A DNA stretch of 64,000 bases from Lacrimispora xylanolytica. GTDB lineage: Bacteria > Bacillota > Clostridia > Lachnospirales > Lachnospiraceae. Position 1 is the stretch's first letter. Each line of letters starts with the position of its first letter. Under the pieces are notes generated by a model. The model saw only the letters and a program-made list of their open reading frames with translations. It had not been told where the DNA came from and searched no databases. Positions 38,965 to 48,506 of the stretch are shown here, in pieces. Where the stretch lies: contig NZ_CP113524.1 in NCBI RefSeq assembly GCF_026723765.1, positions 1,163,001-1,227,000 of the forward strand, read 5' to 3'. Made by a program: the position numbers and the translations under genes.

Positions 38965-39405
38965 TTATTCAGCCTTTACTGCCTTAGTAAGCGCCTGATC
39001 CACAGCCTTTAAAAGAACGCCTGAGGTGTAGCGGGATTCCGTTGGATAGGAGATGTTTTTGGTGGACTGGTTTTTCACGATCTGCTCCGATAAGTTCTCC
39101 ATTGCAGGCTGCATGAGCGGATACATGGTTGTGACAGCTTCGCTTAGGGGAACCAGGTTCACAGAGGCAATCTTTCCGGAATCTACGGTAACCTGAACAT
39201 TAATATCCTGGTTGTTCAGTGTTATGGCAGAGGTATAGACCCCAGGAACATAATGCACGGCGTCACCAGACGTGGGAACCGAATCCTTTTTCGGGCGGAA
39301 CATGACTAAAAACAAAGTAATAAGGAGTATTCCAAGGCCGACGAAGATTGCTGTGTAAATGATTTCTTTCATTCGTAAAACTACGATTTTTGTTTTTGAG
39401 CTCAT
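38965..39405 (-). CDS. Membrane-anchored FMN-binding-like protein
   Basis: 146 residues from ATG 39405, chosen because GGAGGG lies eight bases upstream; the longer frame to 39531 has no site. One membrane helix (about residues 13-34), then an external domain with YVPGVYTSAITLNNQDINVQ and IASVNLVPLSEAV, resembling the small FMN_bind fold where flavin is attached to Thr. A Ser/Thr-Gly motif for covalent FMN is seen only loosely (TSGVLLKAVDQAL). Function not established. Confidence 0.7.
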   Translation of the reverse strand: MSSKTKIVVLRMKEIIYTAIFVGLGILLITLFLVMFRPKKDSVPTSGDAVHYVPGVYTSAITLNNQDINVQVTVDSGKIASVNLVPLSEAVTTMYPLMQPAMENLSEQIVKNQSTKNISYPTESRYTSGVLLKAVDQALTKAVKAE

Positions 39406-39474
39406 ATAAAAAGCCCTCCGTACAGTTTTGTTATAGTCTATTATTTTGATTTGTGTTTCATGCCTAAGATTTGA

Positions 39475-39503
39475 TTGTTGTAAGGGGAAAACTATGTTAA
39501 GAT
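39475..39503 (+). promoter_or_regulatory. addBA promoter
   Basis: TTGTTG (39475-39480), 17 bp, TAAGAT (39498-39503). Confidence 0.5.
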
Positions 39504-39563
39504 GATAAGCAAACAAGTGTTTTGTTTTCATAGGAATGATTAGAAAAAGGAGACAAAAAGACG

Positions 39564-42500
39564 ATGTCCCTTCAATTTATTTTAGGCGGATCAGGGTCAG
39601 GAAAGACCTACCGCCTTTATACAGAGCTTATCCGAATGTCCATAGAGGATCCGGATACCAGATATATTGCCATCGTACCGGAACAGTTCACCATGCAGAC
39701 CCAGAAGGAGATTGTTACCCTTCATCCCCGTCATGGTGTTATGAATATAGATATTGTCAGCTTTAACCGTTTGGCTTACCGTATTTTCGAAGAGCTTGCC
39801 ATTGAAAATCCCCAGGTCCTTGACGACATGGGAAAATCCATGGTCTTAAGAAAGGTCGCCGCCGGAAAGAAAAAAGAGCTGGTGCTTTATAAAGAGCATC
39901 TGTCAAAGAACGGATTTATCTCTCAGTTAAAGTCCATGCTTTCAGAGATGTATCAGTATGGAATCACCCCTGATATGTTAAAAGAAGAGCTGCCACAGTC
40001 CATGAGTCCTATGCTGAAACAGAAGCTGTTTGACATCTCCGTGATGTACCAGGGATTTAAGGATTATATTAAGGACAAGTATATCACCACAGAAGAAATT
40101 CTTGATGTATTCTGCCGGGTACTGCCTCAGTCAGAGTTAATCAAAAACAGTGTTATCACCCTTGACGGCTATACCGGATTTACTCCGGTCCAGTACCGGA
40201 TTCTCGGTCTGTTTCTTCGTTTTTGCAAAAAGGTCATTGTGACCGTAACCATTGATCCCCAGGAGAACATGAGCAGGCGGACCGGAATTCAGGAGCTGTT
40301 TTACATGAGCCGTCAGATGATATGGAAGCTAAATGATCTGGCTGAGGAAGAGAATGCCGTAAGAGAAAAAGATATTCTGATCATGGAGCATCCTGCCGTC
40401 CGTTTCCGTCAGGCAGGAGAGAACATGGAAAATCCTCTGGATTTTCTGGAGCAGAATCTATACCGTTATAAGGGTAAGGTATCAAAGGACTTTACATCCA
40501 TTCGTTTGGTAAAGGCATTAAACCCATCCGAAGAGATTTTATTTGTGATCCATTCCATGGAAGAAGCCATACGGACCAGGGGACTTCAATACCGGGATAT
40601 GGCGGTGATTACGGGAGATTTAGGAAGCTATGCCAATGAGATCATTCATCAGTTCCAGGTAAATGGCATTCCGTTCTTTCTGGACGATAAAAAAAGCATT
40701 TTAAAAAATCCCATGGTGGAGCTAATCAGGGCGGCCACCCAGATGATACAAAAGGATTTTACGTATGAATCCGTGTTCCGTTATGTTAGAACTGCTCTCA
40801 TCGTTTCGGATGAGGAGAAGGAAAAGACAGACCGGCTGGAGAACTATGTCATTGCCATGGGGATTCGCGGCTTTAAACGATGGGATTCCACCTGGGAAGG
40901 CTGGTACCGTGGAGCCAAAGAGCTTAATCTGGAGGAATTAAATGAATTCCGGGAAAGGATCATTGCCCCCCTACGAGGGCTCAGAGAGGCATTTCGAAAG
41001 GAAGATTCCACCGTAAGAACCATGACAGCAGCAGTCACAGAGCTTTTAATGGAGCTTGGAATCGAAGAAAAACTCCTCGCCTATGAAGCCAGATTTAAGG
41101 ATATGGGAGAAATGATACTTGCAAAGGAATACAGTCAGGTCTATGGCCTGGTCATGGATTTATTCGACCGTCTGGCAGGACTTTTAGGAGAGGAACACGT
41201 AAGCGGGAAAGAGTATGGAGAAATCCTGGATGCCGGTTTTTCTGAAATAAAAGTGGGACTGATTCCTGCATCCGTGGACCGGGTGGTGGTTGGAGATATA
41301 ACCAGAACAAGGCTTGATCATGTAAAGATTCTCTTTTTTGTAGGAGTCAATGACGGAATCGTACCGGTAAAAAAGGAAAAGAGCAGCTTATTTACGGACA
41401 GGGAACGGGAATTTTTAGGAGCTCAGGCCATAGAGCTTGCACCTACAAGCAAGGAAGAGGGCTTTCGCCAGAGATTTTATCTATATCTTGCCCTCACAAA
41501 GCCGGAGCAGGAGCTTTGCTTATCTTATTCCGCCATGGATGGATCAGGAAAGAGCCTTCGTCCCTCCACTCTCATTGGAGAACTGAAAAAGCTGTTCCCA
41601 GGGCTGACTGAATCGATCCCTCAAAAGGATCAGGTTCCTCTGTCCATGAGAGAGGCAAAGGATTCTCTCCTCCATGGGCTTCGGGAATACCGGATGAATG
41701 GAGAGAACAACCGGTTTCTGGAGCTTTTTAAGGCATTTCTTTTATCGGACCGTTACAGCGGGGAGGGGAAGAAGCTTTTAGATGCAGCCTTTTATACTTA
41801 CGAGGAAAAGGGAATCGGAAAGGTGGCAGCCAGAGCTCTCTACGGCTCGGTCATCAGCGGAAGTGTCACTAGAATGGAACAGTATGCTTCCTGCGCTTAT
41901 GCCCATTTCTTAAATTACGGTCTGGAGTTAATGGAGCGGCAGGAGTATGAGCTGGCAGCCATGGATATCGGGAATCTGTTTCATGATTCCATTGATTTAT
42001 GCTTTCAGAAGATCAAGGAGGAAGGAAAGGATTTTAAGACATTATCCGAGGAAGAGCGAAAATCACTGGTACATGAATGCGTTTCCCTTGTGACTGGAGA
42101 ATACGGAAATACCATTCTTAAAAGTTCAGCCAGAAATGCTTATCTGGCTGGAAAGGTAGAACGGATCACCGACCGAACCATGTGGGCACTGACCGAACAG
42201 CTGAAAAAGGGTGATTTTGTTCCTGTTGGGTTTGAAGTAGCTTTTTCCGCCTCCGATCATCTAAAGGCCATGCGGATTCCCCTCTCAGGAGAGGAGGCTA
42301 TCCATCTGCGGGGAAGAATTGACCGCCTGGATCTTTGTGAGGATGAGGATGCGGTGTATGTAAAGATCATCGATTATAAATCAGGCAGCACTGCCTTTGA
42401 CTTAACTTCTCTATTCTATGGGTTGCAGCTCCAGCTTGTAGTCTATATGGATGCAGCCCTTGAAATGGAGGAGAGGCACAGGCCGGAAAAACAGATAATT

Positions 42501-43007
42501 CCTGCGGGAATCTTCTATTATAACATCGGCGATCCAGTGGTGGACAAGGAAGGAAATATGACAGACTCTCAGATTGACCAAAGGATGTTAAAGCAGCTTC
42601 GCATGAACGGTCTTGTCAACACGGATTTAAACTCCATCTCCCATCTGGACCGGGAGATCGAGACAGAGTCTGATGTCATACCAGTTGCCATGAAAAACGG
42701 CATCATACAGGAAGCAAGGTCCTCGGTTGCCGGGGGAAACCGGTTCAAAGCTCTCCGCCAGTTCGTGCAGGAGAAGCTAAAGACAGAGGGGCAGGAGATT
42801 TTAGACGGTGTCATTGATGTAAAGCCTTATAAGCAGGGAAACAGAAGTGCCTGCGATTATTGTCCCTATCATGCTGTCTGTGGCTTTGACCTAAAGACAG
42901 AAGGATATGGCTACCGCAAGTTTAAGGCTTTGAAATCAGATGAAATATGGCCAGTTATTGAAGGCGAAAAGGAGGCTAAGGACGATGGCGATCAGCTGGA
43001 CGGATGA
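39564..43007 (+). CDS. addB: ATP-dependent helicase/deoxyribonuclease subunit B
   Basis: 1147 residues, usual AddB length. With AddA it resects double-strand ends for recombination until it meets a Chi site. Walker A GGSGSGKT is at residues 8-15 in an inactive UvrD-like helicase fold. The C-terminal RecB-type nuclease has IIDYKSG. The four-Cys iron-sulfur cluster is split: one Cys in YASCAYAH (about 777), three in CDYCPYHAVC (about 1097). AAAAGGAG precedes the ATG. Overlaps addA by 23 bases. Confidence 0.96.
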   Translation: MSLQFILGGSGSGKTYRLYTELIRMSIEDPDTRYIAIVPEQFTMQTQKEIVTLHPRHGVMNIDIVSFNRLAYRIFEELAIENPQVLDDMGKSMVLRKVAAGKKKELVLYKEHLSKNGFISQLKSMLSEMYQYGITPDMLKEELPQSMSPMLKQKLFDISVMYQGFKDYIKDKYITTEEILDVFCRVLPQSELIKNSVITLDGYTGFTPVQYRILGLFLRFCKKVIVTVTIDPQENMSRRTGIQELFYMSRQMIWKLNDLAEEENAVREKDILIMEHPAVRFRQAGENMENPLDFLEQNLYRYKGKVSKDFTSIRLVKALNPSEEILFVIHSMEEAIRTRGLQYRDMAVITGDLGSYANEIIHQFQVNGIPFFLDDKKSILKNPMVELIRAATQMIQKDFTYESVFRYVRTALIVSDEEKEKTDRLENYVIAMGIRGFKRWDSTWEGWYRGAKELNLEELNEFRERIIAPLRGLREAFRKEDSTVRTMTAAVTELLMELGIEEKLLAYEARFKDMGEMILAKEYSQVYGLVMDLFDRLAGLLGEEHVSGKEYGEILDAGFSEIKVGLIPASVDRVVVGDITRTRLDHVKILFFVGVNDGIVPVKKEKSSLFTDREREFLGAQAIELAPTSKEEGFRQRFYLYLALTKPEQELCLSYSAMDGSGKSLRPSTLIGELKKLFPGLTESIPQKDQVPLSMREAKDSLLHGLREYRMNGENNRFLELFKAFLLSDRYSGEGKKLLDAAFYTYEEKGIGKVAARALYGSVISGSVTRMEQYASCAYAHFLNYGLELMERQEYELAAMDIGNLFHDSIDLCFQKIKEEGKDFKTLSEEERKSLVHECVSLVTGEYGNTILKSSARNAYLAGKVERITDRTMWALTEQLKKGDFVPVGFEVAFSASDHLKAMRIPLSGEEAIHLRGRIDRLDLCEDEDAVYVKIIDYKSGSTAFDLTSLFYGLQLQLVVYMDAALEMEERHRPEKQIIPAGIFYYNIGDPVVDKEGNMTDSQIDQRMLKQLRMNGLVNTDLNSISHLDREIETESDVIPVAMKNGIIQEARSSVAGGNRFKALRQFVQEKLKTEGQEILDGVIDVKPYKQGNRSACDYCPYHAVCGFDLKTEGYGYRKFKALKSDEIWPVIEGEKEAKDDGDQLDG

Positions 43008-46000
43008 GCAAAAAGCGGTCATTGAAAGCAGAAACAGGAATCTTCTTGTCTCAGCGGCAGCAGGAAGCGGAAAGACAGCCGTTTTGGTGGAACGAATTAT
43101 CCGTATGATCACAGAGGGGGAAGAGCCTTTAAAGATCGATCAGCTTTTAGTTATGACCTTTACAAAGGCAGCGGCAGATGAGATGCGGGAACGTGTCTTA
43201 AAGGCGGTAGATGAAAAGCTTATGGAACAACCGGACAATACTCATCTGCAGATACAGGCTGCTATGATTCCTTATGCCCAGATCACGACCATCGACAGCT
43301 TTTGTCTTGGACTCATAAGAGAGCATTACAACAAGCTGGACATTGATCCCGCTTTCCGGGTGGGAGACGAAGGGGAGCTTATTCTCCTTCGGGCAGATGT
43401 GATGAAGGAGATGCTGGAAGATTTTTATGAGGCAGCAGACCCTCAGTTTGAGAAGTTTGTGGAGACCTATGCCACCGGTAAAACGGATTATGGCATTGAA
43501 GATTATATCATGCAGGTTTATACCTTTTCCCAAAGCAATCCGTGGCCGGGGGAATGGATTGACCGCTGTCGGGCAGAGCTTTTGGCTGATGACATGGAAG
43601 GAATGATGGAAACGGAATGGATGAAATTTCTCATGCATGATAGGAAGCTTCAGATTTCTGAGTTAATAATCCAGATAGAGCGAGCCGCAGAGGTGTGCGA
43701 GGAAGAAAATGGGCCAGAGGCATATCTGCCCATGATGATCAGTGATCAGCGCCTGTTAAAGCGGCTTTTAGACGCAGAAAATTATGAGGCTTTTAACAGA
43801 GAGTTAAAGGAGGTTTCCTTTGACCGTCTGGCCTCCATTCGGAAAAAAGACATTGATGCGGAGAAAAAGGCTTATGTAACAGGAATCAGGGACCGTGTGA
43901 AAAAGGCAGTTTCAAAGCTTTCTGATCTTTACTGCTTTGAGTCCCCGGATGAAGTTCTCTCAGACATACAGGGAACCAGGGAAGCCGTATCCATGCTCCT
44001 TGATCTTGCTTTGGAATATGCCAGAAGGTATCAGGAGAAAAAGCGGGAAAAGAATCTGGTGGATTTTAATGACTTAGAGCATTATGCCCTTGAAATCCTG
44101 TTAAAGCAGAAGGGGGATGAACGAATTCCATCCGATGCAGCCGATGAGTTAAGCAAGCAGTTCGTTGAGATTTTGGTGGATGAGTATCAGGACAGCAATG
44201 ATGTTCAGGAGGCTTTAATCACCAGTATATCAAGGGAGCGGTTCGGTACACCCAATGTTTTTATGGTAGGAGATGTGAAGCAGAGTATTTATCAGTTCCG
44301 TCTGGCCAGACCTCAGCTTTTTTTGGATAAATACGAGACCTACCAAAAGGAAGAGGGATTATACCAGAAAATAGAGCTACATCAGAATTTCCGAAGCAGA
44401 AATGAGGTTCTTACCGGAATCAATGAAGTGTTTTATCAGATTATGACAAAGAATCTGGGAAATATTCGTTATACCAGAGATACCGCTCTTCACCCCGGAG
44501 CCTTTTACCCGGAAGGGGAAGGCAGGATAGGAGAAAAGCCGGAGCTTATGATGATTCATGCAGAAGGCGATCTCTTAAAGCAGCTTGATGAGGATGGGGG
44601 AGAGTTTACCAGCCGTGAATTGGAGGCAAAGGCGATTGCTGCCAGGATTCGTGAATTCGTTCATCCGGAAACAGGACTTATGGTCTTTGATAAGAATTTA
44701 GGCGGCGGGGGTGGTTATCGGACGGCACAGTATGGAGATATGGTTATTTTGCTAAGAAGCTTAAGCGGCTGGGCAGAGGATTTTGTAAACGTATTGATGA
44801 ACGAAGGAATTCCGGCTTATGCGGAAAGAAAAACCGGTTATTTTACTGCCATTGAGGTAGAGGTAATACTTTCCCTTCTTAACATCATAGATAACCCCAT
44901 GCAGGATATCCCTCTGGCAGCCGTGTTAAAATCCCCTGTCTGTGAGGTAACAGACGAAGAGATGGCCCACATGACCGCTCTCTTTAAAAAGAAGGCAAAG
45001 AAGGGACAGGACCGGGGAATCTATGGAGCCTGGCAGCAGTACCTTTTGGAATATGAAGAAGCAGAGGATATGGCTTATCCTTATTTATATAGGAAACTGG
45101 AGCGATTATCTCACATGCTGATGACCTACCGGGCAAAGGCAGCTTATTTATCCATCCATGAACTGCTTTATGATATATACGAAGGAACCGGGTACTATGA
45201 TTACGTTTCAGCCATGCCAGCCGGAGAAGTAAGAAGGGCCAATTTAGCCATGCTGGTGGAAAAAGCATCTGCTTATGAAAAAACCAGCTACACCGGGCTG
45301 TTTCATTTCATCCGTTACATTGAAAATCTTAAAAAATACGATACGGATTTTGGAGAGGCTTCCCTGTCCGGGGAGGATAATACCGTTCGTGTCATGAGTA
45401 TCCATAAGAGTAAGGGACTGGAATTTCCCGTTGTATTCTTAGCGGGTATGGGGAAAAAGTTTAATAAACAGGACGCATATGGAAAAGTGCTCATTGATCC
45501 GGACCTTGGGATTGGAACCGATTATCTGGATCTGGAGCGGCGTATCAAAGCCCCCACCCTAAAAAAGCATGTCTTACGCCGAAAAACAGAGCTTGGGGCT
45601 ATGGGAGAAGAGCTTAGGGTTCTCTATGTTGCCATGACCAGAGCAAAGGAAAAGCTGGTCATGACTGGACTGGACCGTTATCTGGAAAAGAAGATGGAGC
45701 GGTATCAGGAGGTCTTTCGGGTAGACGGAGCCATTCCGTTTACCATTCTCTCTACTGCAGATTCTTATTTAGACTGGATGCTCATGAGTCTTTCGGGGAA
45801 ATATTCGGATACAGCCATTCTTTTGGAGGAAGGTCAGGATACGGGCAGCCTGATTGTAAAGGAATTGCCTGTGACCCATCTGGTAGGTAGGGAGGTTGAG
45901 CGCCAGGCAGGAAAGAAACTGACCAAGGAGCGGCTGCTCTCCCTTAATACAGAAGAAATCTATGATGAGGAGCTTCAAAAGGAGTTACATGCAGCGTTTC

Positions 46001-46680
46001 ACTACCAATATCCTCATGCAGCTGAAATAGGACTTCACACCAAGCTGTCAGTTTCAGAGCTAAAGAAACAGGGACAGTTTCTCGATGAGGAGGAAAGCGA
46101 GTTTCTGCCTACCATTCCCATGTTCCTAAAAGAAGAAGGGGAGGGGGATTCCGTTAAAGGTGCTTACCGTGGAACCGCCTATCACCGCGTGCTGGAGCTG
46201 CTTAACTTTGGAGAGGTACACACAAAGGGAGAGATTTTAGAAGCCATCGATGGTTTTCGAAGAGAAAAGCGTATGGATGAGGAAAGCATTTCCCTCCTGT
46301 CAGAAACCATACTTTTTAACTTTTTAATGTCTCCTCTTGGAAAACGGCTGTCCCTGGCACAAAGGGAAGGAAGATTAAAGAAAGAACAACAGTTCGTTAT
46401 TGGGATTCCTGCAAGAGAAATGGACCTTGGAGATTCAGATGAGCTTATTTTAGTCCAGGGTATTATTGACGCTTATATGGAAGAAGAGGACGGGCTGGTT
46501 TTAGTGGATTATAAAACGGACCGCATCAGAGAAGGGGAAGAAGAGATCTTAAAAAACAGGTATCAGGTGCAGATTAATTACTATACCCGGGCTCTGGAGC
46601 AGATGACTGGAAAAAAGGTAAAAGAAGCAGTCATTTATTCCTTGTCCCTTCAAAAAGAAGTGATAGTAAGCAGTTCATAA
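42985..46680 (+). CDS. addA: ATP-dependent helicase/nuclease subunit A
   Basis: 1231 residues from ATG 42985 (AGGAGG and AAGG upstream); the frame opens 15 codons earlier. UvrD/Rep superfamily 1 helicase: Walker A SAAAGSGKT (about 24-32), Walker B VDEYQDSND (about 398), motif VAMTRAKEKL near residue 885, and the C-terminal RecB nuclease with LVDYKTDR (about 1173). The 3'-5' motor of the AddAB machine. Start overlaps addB, implying coupled translation. Confidence 0.96.
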   Translation: MAISWTDEQKAVIESRNRNLLVSAAAGSGKTAVLVERIIRMITEGEEPLKIDQLLVMTFTKAAADEMRERVLKAVDEKLMEQPDNTHLQIQAAMIPYAQITTIDSFCLGLIREHYNKLDIDPAFRVGDEGELILLRADVMKEMLEDFYEAADPQFEKFVETYATGKTDYGIEDYIMQVYTFSQSNPWPGEWIDRCRAELLADDMEGMMETEWMKFLMHDRKLQISELIIQIERAAEVCEEENGPEAYLPMMISDQRLLKRLLDAENYEAFNRELKEVSFDRLASIRKKDIDAEKKAYVTGIRDRVKKAVSKLSDLYCFESPDEVLSDIQGTREAVSMLLDLALEYARRYQEKKREKNLVDFNDLEHYALEILLKQKGDERIPSDAADELSKQFVEILVDEYQDSNDVQEALITSISRERFGTPNVFMVGDVKQSIYQFRLARPQLFLDKYETYQKEEGLYQKIELHQNFRSRNEVLTGINEVFYQIMTKNLGNIRYTRDTALHPGAFYPEGEGRIGEKPELMMIHAEGDLLKQLDEDGGEFTSRELEAKAIAARIREFVHPETGLMVFDKNLGGGGGYRTAQYGDMVILLRSLSGWAEDFVNVLMNEGIPAYAERKTGYFTAIEVEVILSLLNIIDNPMQDIPLAAVLKSPVCEVTDEEMAHMTALFKKKAKKGQDRGIYGAWQQYLLEYEEAEDMAYPYLYRKLERLSHMLMTYRAKAAYLSIHELLYDIYEGTGYYDYVSAMPAGEVRRANLAMLVEKASAYEKTSYTGLFHFIRYIENLKKYDTDFGEASLSGEDNTVRVMSIHKSKGLEFPVVFLAGMGKKFNKQDAYGKVLIDPDLGIGTDYLDLERRIKAPTLKKHVLRRKTELGAMGEELRVLYVAMTRAKEKLVMTGLDRYLEKKMERYQEVFRVDGAIPFTILSTADSYLDWMLMSLSGKYSDTAILLEEGQDTGSLIVKELPVTHLVGREVERQAGKKLTKERLLSLNTEEIYDEELQKELHAAFHYQYPHAAEIGLHTKLSVSELKKQGQFLDEEESEFLPTIPMFLKEEGEGDSVKGAYRGTAYHRVLELLNFGEVHTKGEILEAIDGFRREKRMDEESISLLSETILFNFLMSPLGKRLSLAQREGRLKKEQQFVIGIPAREMDLGDSDELILVQGIIDAYMEEEDGLVLVDYKTDRIREGEEEILKNRYQVQINYYTRALEQMTGKKVKEAVIYSLSLQKEVIVSSS

Positions 46681-46683
46681 AAG

Positions 46684-46786
46684 AAGGATTCTCTGCCGGT
46701 AAGCATAAAAACCCGGCAAAGCAGTATAATAAGAAACAGCAATCCGGCATAACTTAAGCGGGTATAAAATCTGGCAGAGAATCCTT
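46684..46786. repeat. Long inverted repeat downstream of addA
   Basis: A 16-base arm (46684-46699, AAGGATTCTCTGCCGG) and its complement (46771-46786), 15 of 16 matching, enclose 71 bases with further CCGGC/GCCGG motifs. It is transcribed with addA, but no T run follows on the + strand. Could be an mRNA-stabilising structure or a small MITE-like element. Confidence 0.6.
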
Positions 46787-46898
46787 GATAGAAGTATTAT
46801 TATGAAACGCAATTTCTGGAGAAAAATTAACTGATAATTACAGATAATGGATTAAAAATCAGCAATAATATTGGAAGTGCACAAGAATAAAAATAGCG

Positions 46899-46928
46899 TT
46901 GACAAATAGTTTTACAATATGTTATAGT
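46899..46928 (+). promoter_or_regulatory. Promoter of the guanine-riboswitch transcript
   Basis: TTGACA (46899-46904), 18 bp, TATAGT (46923-46928). The aptamer starts about 45 bases downstream. Confidence 0.7.
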
Positions 46929-46972
46929 CGACCTGTCAGAGATCACAAAATTTAAATTGTTACAGTATCAAT

Positions 46973-47042
46973 GAAGCTTATATATGCTCATAATTGGTTG
47001 AGTGTTTCTACCAGCTACCGGAATAGTTGTCTATAAGTTTTC
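46973..47042 (+). promoter_or_regulatory. Purine riboswitch aptamer, guanine class
   Basis: The three-way junction is recognisable: P1 from CTTATA and TATAAG, P2 from CTCA/TGAG, the J2/3 core GTTTCTACC, P3 AGCTA-CCGGAA-TAGTT, and J3/1 GTCTAT. The specificity base is C in TCTAT, as in guanine/hypoxanthine sensors, where adenine sensors have T. The usual core is intact, so 2'-deoxyguanosine variants are less likely. No clear terminator was found between it and the gene; a stem CGCAGCC/GGCTGTG lies at about 47056-47075, so the platform is unresolved. Confidence 0.88.
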
Positions 47043-47195
47043 GCATGGATTACGGCGCAGCCCTTGTTGGCTGTGATTTGTGGTGCGTGAGCAGGAGGAT
47101 AGAGAAAAACGGTGGTTTTTTATTGCGCATGGAACAAACACGCTGCAATGGAAACTGCCGTATTGTATTTTATGGATAGCAGAGCAGGAGGTTTT

Positions 47196-48476
47196 ATGGC
47201 TGAACGAAAAAATTTTGTCTTAAAAGGAAACATATGCTACAGTGAGGATATTCATCTGTTACGGACAGTGGAACAAGGGTATTTGGTATGTTTGGAGGGA
47301 AAAACAGAAGGTGTTTATAAAGAGCTGCCAGAGCAGTTTAAAGCCCTTCCCCTTACGGACTGGGGAGATATGCTTATCATTCCTGGTCTTGTGGACCTTC
47401 ACATTCATGCCCCCCAGTTTTCATTCCGCGGGCTAAATATGGATCTGGAGCTTTTGGACTGGCTCAATACCAACACGTTTCCGGAAGAAGCCAAGTACAA
47501 GGATCTGGATTATGCAAAAAAGGCCTATCAGATTTTTGCCGATACAATGAAGAAAAGTGCAACGACAAGAGCCTGCATTTTTGCCACCATACACCGTCCG
47601 GCCACGGAGCTTTTAATGGATCTTATGGAAGAGACCGGGTTAAAGACGATGGTGGGAAAGGTGAATATGGACAGGAATTCTCCTGATTATTATTGCGAAA
47701 AAAGCCCCAAAGAGTCGGAACGGGATACCATAGAGTGGCTGGAGTCTGTTATGTCGAAATACGACAATGTCACCCCCATACTTACTCCCAGGTTTATTCC
47801 ATGCTGTACGGATGAGTTGATGGAACGCCTGTCAAGGATACAGAAGAAGTACAGGATACCGGTTCAGTCACATCTGTCGGAAAATAAAAGTGAGATTCAT
47901 TGGGTGAAGGAGCTTTGTCCGACCTCAAGGTTTTACGGAGATGCCTACGACCAGTTTGGTCTGTTTGGCAAGCCTGCTAAGACCGTTATGGCACATTGCG
48001 TTTATTCTACCCATGAGGAGATAGACCTAATGGAGGAACAGGGAGTCTTTATTGCCCATTGTCCTCAGTCCAATACCAATTTGTCTTCTGGAATTGCGCC
48101 AGTGAGAACTTATCTGGAGCGTAAGATGAACATTGGTCTTGGAACTGATGTGGCAGGAGGCAGTGGGGAATCCATATTCCGCGCCATGGTAGATGCCGTT
48201 TCCGTATCTAAATTAAGGTGGCGCCTTCTTGATGAAAGCTTAAGGCCGGTAACCATGGAGGAGGCATTTTACATGGGTACCTTAGGTGGAGGAGCTTTCT
48301 TCGGAAAGGTTGGAAGCTTTTTAAAAGGCTATGAGTTTGATGCTCTGATACTGGATGACAGCAGTCTGCCTCATCCACAGCCACTTTCCTTAAAAGAGAG
48401 GCTGGAACGTTTTATTTACCTGTCTGATGACAGGCATATTAAAGGAAAATTTACAGAAGGAAGCCGGATCTTTTAA
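47196..48476 (+). CDS. guaD: Guanine deaminase (TRZ/ATZ amidohydrolase family)
   Basis: 426 residues from ATG 47196, preceded by AGGAGG; the frame is open from GTG 47112, but that start has a poorer site. The enzyme deaminates guanine to xanthine with zinc. Metal ligands are HIHAP (His 69, 71), HLSENKSE, HCVYSTHEE and the Asp in GLGTDVAGG. PGLVDLHIHAPQFSFRG is typical of guanine deaminases rather than other family members. It lies behind a guanine-class riboswitch and before a purine permease. Confidence 0.87.
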   Translation: MAERKNFVLKGNICYSEDIHLLRTVEQGYLVCLEGKTEGVYKELPEQFKALPLTDWGDMLIIPGLVDLHIHAPQFSFRGLNMDLELLDWLNTNTFPEEAKYKDLDYAKKAYQIFADTMKKSATTRACIFATIHRPATELLMDLMEETGLKTMVGKVNMDRNSPDYYCEKSPKESERDTIEWLESVMSKYDNVTPILTPRFIPCCTDELMERLSRIQKKYRIPVQSHLSENKSEIHWVKELCPTSRFYGDAYDQFGLFGKPAKTVMAHCVYSTHEEIDLMEEQGVFIAHCPQSNTNLSSGIAPVRTYLERKMNIGLGTDVAGGSGESIFRAMVDAVSVSKLRWRLLDESLRPVTMEEAFYMGTLGGGAFFGKVGSFLKGYEFDALILDDSSLPHPQPLSLKERLERFIYLSDDRHIKGKFTEGSRIF

Positions 48477-48506
48477 AGGTAGGTTCCGGCATCAGGAGGT
48501 ACGAAC

